Shown piece after piece: positions 55,801 through 64,000 of a stretch of DNA of 64,000 nucleotides (position 1 is its first letter; each line of letters starts with the position of its first letter). Location of the stretch: positions 56,173,854 to 56,237,853 of the forward strand of contig NC_065536.1 in assembly GCF_932294415.1 (NCBI RefSeq), in the 5' to 3' direction. The notes beneath the pieces are model-generated. The model was not told where the DNA came from. It did not search any database and was given only the letters and a program-made list of their open reading frames with translations. The stretch comes from Quercus robur (taxonomy: Eukaryota > Streptophyta > Magnoliopsida > Fagales > Fagaceae). The position numbers and the translations under genes are program-made.

Positions 55801-58800
55801 TTTTTGTGTCTGCTAACCACCGTGGATTGTGTCTTCTTTGGGAGAATGGACATCTGATGAGGAAGAGACTAAAATCCTTATTCGTAACAACTTCCTCAAA
55901 CTATTCTCTAACAGATCTCACGCATTCATTTAGGACCTTGAAAGTGGCACAATCTTCTTGTGCCTTCTTATTTGAAGAAGACAAGGAAAATCTTAATAAA
56001 GAGGTCACATATGAAGAGATAAAGGCTAGATTGTGGGCTCTAAAGCCCTTTAAGGCCCCAGGAGCGGATGGATTATATGCGTGCTGGATTCTTCCAGCTC
56101 TTCTGGCATGACGTTTGTGAATCGGTGTGCAAGGAGGTAAGAAATATATTTAGCACAGGGGTTGTTCTGGAGTATTTAAACAAGACACTGTTTGCTCTTA
56201 TTCCTATATGCCAAAGCCTTGAGACTATTAGTAACTATAGACCTATCAGTTTGTGCAACTCAATCTATAAAATAGTTACTAAAGTCATCATTGCTCAGAT
56301 TCGACCTCTCCTAAGCAACCTAGACACTCCAATGCAATCGGCCTTCACTCCAGGGAAAAGAGGACAAGATAATATTGTAGGAGGCAAAAATTTTAACCCA
56401 ATTATAAAATGCCACATCAAAATTTAGTGGCAAATTTAAAATTAATGTCATTAAATTAATTAAATCAAATGATGACATGTGTCATCCAAATTGATATTAC
56501 ATTGACATATTAAAATTTGCCACATGTCATTTGGCTCATAAGATAAAGATAAATTTCCTATTCAAAATATATGAATAATTATCTTTATTCAAATAAAATA
56601 AAGATAACTTTTCTATTCAAAATTGATAGATAATTATCTTTATTAAAATAAATTAAATAAAGATAATTATTTATCTTTGTTGATTATTATCTTTATCAAA
56701 ATATTATCTTTATCAAAATAGATAAATAGAGATAATTATCTCTAAGAAGAATTTGAGCCAATCAAAAGTCTACTACATACTTTTAAGTATATCAATTCAA
56801 AGTAGAGTTTATCCTCTAAAATCACTATAAATAGAGACATCTCCTCTCATTTTGAAGACCAAGTTTTCAAGAGGCCCAAGCTCTGGAGAAATTCTGTCTC
56901 AAGAATCTTTGAAGAACTTGAAGCATCTTTGAAGAACTTGAAGGCAACCAAAGTCAAGAAGATCTCTTGTTTGAGTCTTTGAAGTTCTATAGGAATTAAG
57001 CTAAAAAGCCTCCATAAACCTCAACAAACCCAAATCTTTGAAACTCAACGGATCAAGCCTCTAAAGCCCCAAAGAACTTCAACCTAAAAGCCTTCACATT
57101 CAAAGACTTGAAGAACAATAAATCTCTAATAAGCTCAAAGCTAGAGATTTGTTGTGGAGACCGTTCAATCCATCTTCCAACTAAAGTCAAGAAGATTCCT
57201 TGTTCGAGTCAAGTTCAATGAAGATAGAATCAGAGGGTATTCTTTTGTAAAAGAATTGAAATAGAGATTGTATTCATTATTCATTAATACAAATTTATAT
57301 TTGCAAACCATATTTCTTTTCAATTGTTTGATTTTCTACAATTGGAAAATTTTGTGTTTACAAATATCCTCATTGTTCAGGAGCTTATACACTCTATAGA
57401 CAATGAGAAAGGAAAGACAGGATACATAGCCATTAAAGTAGACCTTGAAAAGGCCAACAACAAGCTTTGAATGGAACTTTATTCACAAATTCTTGCAAGC
57501 TTTTCATTTTCCTGTGCAGCTAATCAAGCTTATAATGAGTTGCATCTCATCCACAAGCATATTCATCCTCTTCAATAGCAGTGCTTTAGAACACTTTAAC
57601 CCTACGAAGGGCATCTACCAAGGTGATCCACTATCTCTATACCTATTCATTCTGTGTATGGAATACTCAGGTAGCCTTATTGAAAGGGAGTGTATGGAAG
57701 GAAATTGGACTCCTGTCAAAGCATCCGGAGGTAATATTGGAATATCTCATCCATTCTTTGCCAATGACCTTATGCTTTTTGCCAAAACCAGTGAAGATAA
57801 TTGTGAAACCATCAAGGAAGTCTTAGAATGCTTCTGTGCTGAATTGAGTCAGACAGTAAGTGTAGAAAAGTCTCGGATCTACTTCTTTCAGAATGTGTCC
57901 TCTGATCTGAAAGAAATAATTTGTGAGAATATTGGCGTCCATGCCACCAATAACCTTGGGAAATATTTAGGATTTCCCCTCAGACATAAAGGAGTAGCAA
58001 GAAACCAATATAACTTTATTGCTGAAAGGGTAATCAACAACTCTTCGTTGGAAATCAAAATTCTTATCCTTTGCAGGCAGAACAGTCTTGGTGAAATTGG
58101 TCATGTTTGCTATGCCCAACTATGTGATGCAAGAGTGGCACTCCTTAATCACCTCTATGAAAAGCTTGATAAAATTAATAAGGACTTTCTTTGCTAAGCC
58201 TCATCGCAAGAAAAAAAGAAAATGCACTTGGTTGGATGGAACAAAATCATCAAACCAAAGGTCAAGGAAGGCTAGTTGGGTATTCAAGCTGCGAAAGGAA
58301 AAAAATCTTACATTACTTGCAGAGCTCAACTAGAGGATGTACCAGGAGAAGGATGCATTGTTGCTCTCAGTCAAGAAGAAACTCTAAAGATCCAGATAAA
58401 CTTCCCTGTTCTGCAAACTGGAAAGCTATCAAGACGAGATTCCCTATTTTCTTCAAAGGTATATGCTAGAATATGGGTAATGGCTTGTCACTTAAATTCT
58501 AGACATATAAATGGATGAGAGGATGTTCTCCCAGGGAAGTAATTGAAGGACCTTTCAACAGATTGGATAGTATTATGACCATGACAGATATGATCCAAGG
58601 AAATGAATGGAACTGGGGTGCTCTCTCCTTTGAGCTTCCAACTGATATTTTGGACAAGATCAAAGCCACTCCCATCCAGATGTTTGGGAGTAAGGAAGGC
58701 ACAATAAGCTGGAAATTTTCACAGGATGGAGAGTTCAACTCTACAACAGCATACCTTTTAGCAATCTCGAATGATAACTAGAGCAGTTCCTTTCCAGGTG

Positions 58801-59870
58801 AATGGGTTTGGAAAGTGGATACCCTGCCGAGAATATGCTCATTTCTATAGCTTTGCCATCACAACAATGTCCTAGTGAGAGATTATTGCTAATAGAGGTA
58901 TTTACTGTGGAACTATTTGCCATCTCTACAGAAACCGCAATGAATCAATCCTTCATCTTCTTAGAGAATGCCCCTATGCTATGCAAATCTGGAGAAAGAT
59001 CGGAATTCCCATTACATTGGAAGCCACCTTTAGATTGGATTTGCCTCAGTGGCTGAAAGTAAACTGTTAGAGCAGTCCAGATATCCTTTCTAATGGTATC
59101 CCGTGGAAAACTTTGTTCACCTTCTTGGTTTGGGCACTTTGGAAGCACAGAAACAGGGTAGTTTTCAAAAACACTACTCTAAATCCAAACCTTCACAAGA
59201 CATGCATTAGACAGGCTGTAGAATACTTTTTCTGTGCATGAAAAACACTTCAAACCAAGAGCATGAGAACAATGCAAGTTCAATGGATCAAACCTCGTGA
59301 GGGCTAGTATAAGTTAAATACTGATGGTGCTTCATTAGGGAATCCTGGGAAAGCAAGTGGAGGAGGGCTAGTCCGAGATCACAGGGGAGCATGGCTGAAA
59401 GGTTCTAGTCGCTGCATAGGCAATACCATGAGTGTTATGGCAGAATTCTTGGCACTAAGGGATGACTTGCAATTGGCATCTCAGACGGGGATTTCATGCC
59501 TAGAAGTTGAACTTGATGCAAAATTGTTGTGAACCTTGTCCTGTCTAACTCAATGCCTAATAGAGCTTATTCATCCCTCTTGAATGATTGCAGGTTCCTG
59601 CTCAACAGGTTCCAGCAAGTCAAGGTGACTTATATATTTCGGGAAGCGAATAGTTGCATGGATGCGATGGCTAAGAGGGGATGCCTGCAACAAGAATGTT
59701 TTGTGATATTTAACGATCCCCCCTCACATGATATTTCTACTTTTGTAATATCTGATGCTAATGATGTGTATTATTTAAGTATGCCAATACTATTCATTTC
59801 CTGGCTTCGTAGTTTTTTAATGAATTGCCTTTTAACCCCAAAAAGAAAAAGTGTGTATGTATATATATAT
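55800..59870 (+). pseudogene. L1-type LINE ORF2 relic (RT, zinc region, RNase H)
   Basis: 5'-truncated. Recognisable in order: FKAPGADGLYACWI (RT block with P-G-x-D-G), NYRPISLCNSIYKIVTKVI, QSAFTPGKRGQDNI; then a solo LTR (56376-57362); after it VDLEKA, IYQGDPLSLYLFILCMEYSG, PFFANDLMLFA (the catalytic A-D-D has become A-N-D), YLGFPLRHK. A damaged zinc-binding region follows, then RNase H with LNTDGASLGNPGKASGGGLV, MAEFLALRD and LEVELDAK before a 1-bp lesion near 59524, and FREANSCMDAMAKRGC. Many stops and frameshifts. The 3' end is A-rich near 59840-59850, and SDR promoter sequence resumes at about 59881. Confidence 0.85.
56376..57362 (+). mobile_element. Solo LTR, 987 bp, inside the LINE
   Basis: TGTAGGAGGC...TGTGTTTACA with TSD AATAT at 56371-56375 and 57363-57367. 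Removing it and one TSD restores GATAATATCCTCATTGTTCA, the uninterrupted RT frame. A TATA-like CTATAAATAGAG lies near 56825, giving plus orientation. Confidence 0.88.
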
Positions 59871-59880
59871 TATCACCAGG

Positions 59881-60092
59881 AGAACGATAATTTGCTATTT
59901 ATTTTCGCTACTATGATTTTGATCCGTGTTTTGGTACCATGACTTTTTACTTTGTACTCTCCTTTTAGGCAATTAAACAACAATAGAACGATAATTTGCT
60001 ATTTATTTTCGCTACTAACTATGATTTTGATCCGTGTTTTGGTACCATGACTTTTTACTTTGTACTCTCCTTTTAGGCAATTAAACAACAAT
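59881..60092 (+). repeat. Tandem duplication of about 104 bp in the SDR promoter
   Basis: AGAACGATAATTTGCTATTT through GGCAATTAAACAACAAT occurs twice (59881-59984 and 59985-60092). The second copy keeps CTAACTATG where the first has CTATG. Other promoter copies have one. Confidence 0.88.
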
Positions 60093-60443
60093 AGTGGTGG
60101 TACAATGCACGTGGGGAGATATGTTATGGTCAAACATATCAAATTGAGAAAGAGATACTTTTATCTAAAAAAAGAGAAAGAGAAATAGAAAATTAATGCA
60201 CGTAACTGCTTGAGCTAGAATTAGTCCTCCCAATGACAATAATGATGCAAATCTTGATTGAATTAGTCAAATAAAATTAGTCTAGCTGGATGTGAACCGG
60301 TCCTTATGGGAAGCATAAATAATCAGTGTTATTATAGTATTATGCCATAGTTGGAAATGAGGTGTGACATTGCCTCTATATAAGTCTTTTGAGTTTCATT
60401 TTCATTTTTCCTACACATTACACATATTCTAACTCCGTCGATC
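60093..60443 (+). promoter_or_regulatory. Promoter and leader of the intact SDR gene
   Basis: TATATAAG at 60377-60384, 60 bp before the ATG, and leader TTTCATTTTCATTTTTCC. About 50 bp between TATA box and leader that are present in the first copy (TTAGTTACGTTAGAGGAGGG...) are missing here, so spacing differs between the two genes. Confidence 0.65.
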
Positions 60444-61477
60444 ATGGAAAGCTTCTCAGTACTCCCACCTGAAGCAAGAAGGTATGGGAAAAATTTGGCT
60501 ATCCTTGCCTCTATATGTTTAATTTGTTAAAGAAAAATATTCTATGAAAAAAATCTTGAATCCTCCCTCTCCGAGTAAAACTTTTTTGTATGAGTAATGT
60601 TCGGGATAATAAAAATTTCACTGCATAACCTTTACAAACTAGCGTGTCATATCCATATCGTTGACTAATAAAAGTGAGAGATAATGTCATATAAACATGT
60701 GACAGGCTAGAAGGAAAAGTAGCACTAATTACTGGTGGGGCTAGCGGCGTTGGTGCATCCACTGCAAGACTATTCTCTAAACATGGAGCTAAAGTTGTAA
60801 TCGCAGACATGCAAGATGAATTGGGTCACTCTGTATGCAAAGAACTAAATCCTCAATCCACAACCTTTGTGCATTGTGATGTTAGCAAGGAAACTGACAT
60901 GGAAAATGCTGTTAACCATGCTGTTTCCATGTACGGTAAGCTAGACATTATGTACAACAATGCTGGTATTGGTGGAGAAAACAAATACAACATCCTTGAA
61001 AACACCCAGGCTGATTTTGAGCAAGTGATGAGAGTCAACTTGGTAGGTGTTTTCCTCGGTACCAAACATGCAGCCCGTGTGATGATCCCAGCTGGCAAAG
61101 GCAGTATAATAAGTACTGTTAGTGTATCCTCAATCATGGGAGGCCTTGCGCCGCCTGCCTACACAAGCTCAAAAACTGCCGTGATTGGATTAATGAAAAA
61201 TACAGCAGTGGAGCTCGGACGTTTTGGCATTCGTGTGAATTGTGTGTCACCCTACGTGATTTTAACACCTTTGGCAAAGGATTTCGTTAGGCAGTATGAG
61301 GAGGGAACTTTAAATCTTTATTCCAACCTCAAGGGTGAGGTTCTCAAGCCAGAGGGTGTGGCTGAGGCTGCGCTTTTTCTTGCAAGTGATGACTCAAAAT
61401 ATGTGAGTGGACATAATCTTGTCATAGACGGAGGCTTCAGCATTGTGAATACAGGCTTTTGTATGTATCCACAATAA
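60444..61477 (+). CDS. Short-chain dehydrogenase/reductase (secoisolariciresinol dehydrogenase-like, SDR110C type), two exons
   Basis: Exons 60444-60481 and 60706-61477 (intron GT-AG, 224 bp) give 269 residues. It should oxidise or reduce a small secondary alcohol or ketone with NAD(P). Seen: TGGASGVG nucleotide-binding motif at 22-29, acidic D at the end of the second strand (VVIAD) typical of NAD preference, NNAG at 97-100, catalytic Ser about 155, Tyr165 and Lys169 in PAYTSSK, VNCVSPY, and C-terminal KYVSGHNLVIDGGFSIVN. Length and motifs match plant secoisolariciresinol dehydrogenase, xanthoxin dehydrogenase and momilactone-synthase-like enzymes; the true substrate cannot be told from sequence. 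The start is set by exon 1, MESFSVLPPEARR. All motifs are intact, unlike the copy at 38259. Confidence 0.85.
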
Positions 61478-62040
61478 AGAATAAGATGGGAAGTTTAAAT
61501 GCACCAAAAATTTCACTGAAAATTATTGTTTGTGAGGCCATGTGAAATTTTCCATGTATTACTCGGTGCTTGTCGTAATAATCTAATAAAATTAGCATCT
61601 TTACACACGCTATGCGGGTGTTTAGAGCCTCTTCTTTTTTTATATAATAAATCATTCTTATTTCTTTATTTTTACTTTTTTGTAGTGGAGAATTCTAAAG
61701 GTGCTACCTACTTTTGTGTGTGTGTATATATATATATACCTTTGTATATTTACATTGTAATTTCAATATAAATTTATATTTAGACACACAAAAAGCGATA
61801 AATATTATACACATTTGCAAAAAATATATAATATATACCCTTTTTTTTTTACAAATGTGTCCAATTTTTGCCACTTTTTGTACATCAACAATGTAAAAGA
61901 AGAATTTCTCTTTTCTTAATTATTTTTAAAATAGTGTATTTGTGTAAGAAATTCAGTAATCCTTGATGCCGTTTGACATGTTTCATTAGAATGCATCAAT
62001 TTCTAGCTAATGAAAAACATTTTTTTTTTTCAATAAGTAT
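61478..62040 (+). other. SDR 3' flank, second copy
   Basis: Closely matches 39291-39850, including the foldback region (61745-61900). No gene. Confidence 0.7.
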
Positions 62041-62388
62041 TATTGGACAATACCTGATTTGATGTTCTATTTTATAGTTACAACTTACAATGTTAAATGG
62101 TGAACAGGGAATTGATTTCTATTAGTGAACAGAAAATAGGCAATAGGTTTAAAGGGTTAATTAACTCGATAAGACCATGATAATAGACAAATTAAAATGA
62201 ATAACAATAAGGGGTTCTTCCTAGCTCTTTTCCCAAAATGATCAAGTTGTACCATAATTCGCTGTCTTGCTTCACAGTCACAAGAGGCAGAGGAAAACCC
62301 CTTTTCCGTTCGTTTCGCTATATGTTGGCACTTTCGCAATATGAGGCATGCCTCGTCTTTGTATTCTTTTCACTAATATGAATATTTA
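62041..62388 (-). promoter_or_regulatory. Promoter-only relic of an RPC6-like unit
   Basis: CAATAAGTATTATTGGACAA, CCTAGCTCTTTTCCCAAAATG and GAGGCAGAGGAAAACCCC match 9250-9345, 9538-9560 and 9718-9745. The coding region and most of the leader are absent, so this unit lost its RPC6-like gene. Confidence 0.6.
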
Positions 62389-62874
62389 TGACCTGTTTGG
62401 AAGTTTAAAAAAGGAAGGGGGGGTAAAGTAGAGGGAGGGAGAGTAAATCAATTATCTTATTTGGAAGTTTTTTAAGGAATGAGGGGGAGGAGTTTGGAGG
62501 GGTTTCAACCACCTCTAATCCCTCATTTTTAATTCCCCCAAATTGGAAAGATTTGGAGGGAGGGTAGAGTAGATAAATTATTGACTAGATAAATTTCTCA
62601 ATTTACCCTTTCTAAATTAATAATAGACCAATGTTGCAAGTCCATTTTCAAATAGAGGTAAATTTGTCTATTTTAATCATTTCCTCTCCTCTCCATCCTA
62701 ATTTTTATAACATCCAAATAAGTGGAAGGGCTAATTACTCCCTTCCCCCTTTCTAATTTTAAAAACATCCAAACAAGGTAGAGGGGAACCATTCCCCTCT
62801 ACTCTCCTCCTCAATACTCTCCTCCCCTCTACTCCCCTCTACTCTCTTCCCTCTCTAAACTTCCAAACAGGCCA
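62389..62874. mobile_element. Tourist-like MITE, 486 bp
   Basis: Terminal repeats TGACCTGTTTGGAAGTTTA and TAAACTTCCAAACAGGCCA, TSD TTA at 62386-62388 and 62875-62877. One arm G/A-rich, the other C/T-rich. Confidence 0.83.
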
Positions 62875-62877
62875 TTA

Positions 62878-63120
62878 GTCTCGTGATTGTATTTTTGACG
62901 CGGTGGAAGTCAAAGTCATAGTGTGCAACCTACATTATGCAAGCAGAAATTTTTATGCAATCTACTATATAACAGTTAAAAAATGCATCCATGTGTATTT
63001 ATAGTCACAGATATTTTCAGTGAGTCAAAAAAAAAAAAAAAAAAAAAAGATATTTTTAGTGAGTCACGTGACTTTTTCTTTTTGACAATGGGTTACATGA
63101 GTTATTTAAATAATAAGTGC

Positions 63121-63162
<42 letters not shown>

Positions 63163-63291
63163 TTTTTTTTTTACTATCACATAGTGGATTGCATTAAAAT
63201 TAAAATATAGGTTGCATAAAAACCTTGCTCTAATTTTTAAAAGAAATGGTTTTTATGCAACATTTTACTATATGGCAGTTTAAAAAACCAT
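62878..63291. other. AT-rich spacer
   Basis: No gene. Start matches the RPC6-like upstream flank (GACGCGGTGGAAG, compare 9941-9953). (TA)n at 63125-63160. A short phrase with ATGCAAC and ACTATAT recurs at 62955 and 63258. Confidence 0.5.
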
Positions 63292-64000
63292 CTTTTTTTT
63301 TTTTTTTGGTTAAAAAAGCTTCATTAAAAACTAAGCAGCAACAATACAATCAGAACAGATTCTATTACAAAACACCCCATTGAGGTCATCCTCAAAAGCA
63401 TCTAAAAGGTCCACAGGCGGACTATCAAAAGTAGCAAAATTAGCATCTAGACAATAGCTTAATCTAGCAAGACTATCCGCACATCTATTCGCCTGCCGGA
63501 AGCAATGATGGATACAAACCTGCGGAATGCGCGAAATCAAAAGTTTGCAATCATCCAACAAGGGCGATATGACATTATTCACAGAAGAAGGATTATCCAA
63601 GGCATCCACAATGGCCTTGGCATCAAGTTCAACTTCAAGAGCATTAATGTTAAGGTTGTTGCATAAAAGAGGACCCTCCCTTAAACCCCAAAGCTCAGCG
63701 GCAAAACTGCTGGTCATGCCAATACTCCTACTAAAACCCATAATCCACCTACCTGCATCATCTCTAATCACCCCTCCACAACCTGCCATACCAGTGTTAC
63801 CACAACAAGAGCCATCTGTGTTAAGCTTCCACCATCCTTGAACCGGCTTCTCCCACCTAATCCTCCTTAAAATTTTCCGAGTCATTAGCCTTGGAGAGGA
63901 AAGACAATGAAAAAATTCCACTGCTTGGTTTATAATCACCAAATCAAGCTTCGGATTCCTACTTTTACCATTGAAGACTGCATTGTTTCTACTCTTCCAG
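63292..64000 (-). pseudogene. LINE 3' end with open RNase H-like domain, continuing past the window
   Basis: Read on minus, the frame is open from the window edge (WKSRNNAVFNGKSRNPKLDL) to a stop at 63331, about 223 codons. The RNase H fold of plant L1 elements is visible: KLNTDGSCCGNTGMAGCGGV, FAAELWGLREG, LEVELDAKAI and FRQANRCADSLARL, with the D-E-D catalytic set present. A 15-nt A tail (T run at 63293-63307) ends it. The domain itself looks undamaged, so the LINE may be young, but RT lies outside the window. Confidence 0.82.

Noticed and set aside
1-64000. CRISPR arrays, operons, Shine-Dalgarno sites
   Set aside because: The window is plant nuclear DNA; tandem arrays here lack repeat-spacer structure.

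Overview
The window looks like nuclear DNA of a woody eudicot. It is AT-rich, has intron-containing plant genes, and is dominated by LTR retrotransposons, LINE relics, MITEs and microsatellites. A Fagaceae-like tree is my guess, not something the sequence proves. Three kinds of host gene can be supported: an eight-exon minus-strand RBM48-type minor-spliceosome RNA-binding protein (1578-3739), an intronless RNA polymerase III RPC6-like gene (8468-9160), and a two-exon short-chain dehydrogenase (60444-61477). The last two also occur as broken paralogues.

Layout. 1-3.8 kb holds RBM48 and its 3' flank. 3.8-6.5 kb is an inverted-repeat-bounded insertion carrying a solo LTR. 6.5-62.4 kb is a tandem array of an ancestral [RPC6-like (-) / SDR (+)] unit. 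RPC6-like copies lie at 8.5 kb (intact), 31.9 kb and 44.7 kb (both broken), with a promoter-only relic at 62.2 kb. SDR copies lie at 38.3 kb (exon 1 frameshift) and 60.4 kb (intact). Extra SDR promoter copies lie at 34.8 and 48.6 kb, and SDR 3' flank relics at 12.1 and 47.2 kb. Because the units are paralogous, one unit often supplies the empty site for an insertion in another, so many insertions can be read to the base with their target-site duplications (TSDs).

Insertions in the array. A minus-strand LTR element (12674-20290, TSD ATAAA). A MULE-like element (20838-30415) that itself contains a plus-strand LTR element (21923-30062, TSD GGGTT). A hAT-like element present at the same site in both SDR units (35711-37626 and 49255-55712), the second carrying a 5.9-kb LARD-like LTR element (49468-55345, TSD GTTAC). 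A LINE (about 55.8-59.87 kb) split by a solo LTR (TSD AATAT). Five further solo LTRs or LTR fragments, four Tourist-like MITEs and tRNA-derived SINEs.

Most striking feature. The two LTR elements at 12.7-20.3 kb and 21.9-30.1 kb have different LTRs but the same unusual plan: a Copia-type Gag with zinc knuckles, no recognisable protease, integrase, reverse transcriptase or RNase H, and instead a second gene encoding a 'putative plant transposon protein' domain. In the intact element that gene follows what looks like a 5'-UTR intron. In each element a cluster of short CG-containing motifs (TCGCG in one, ATCGA/TCGAG in the other) occurs in the LTR and again just upstream of the second gene. This suggests a shared cis-motif and a second transcription unit within a non-autonomous element family.
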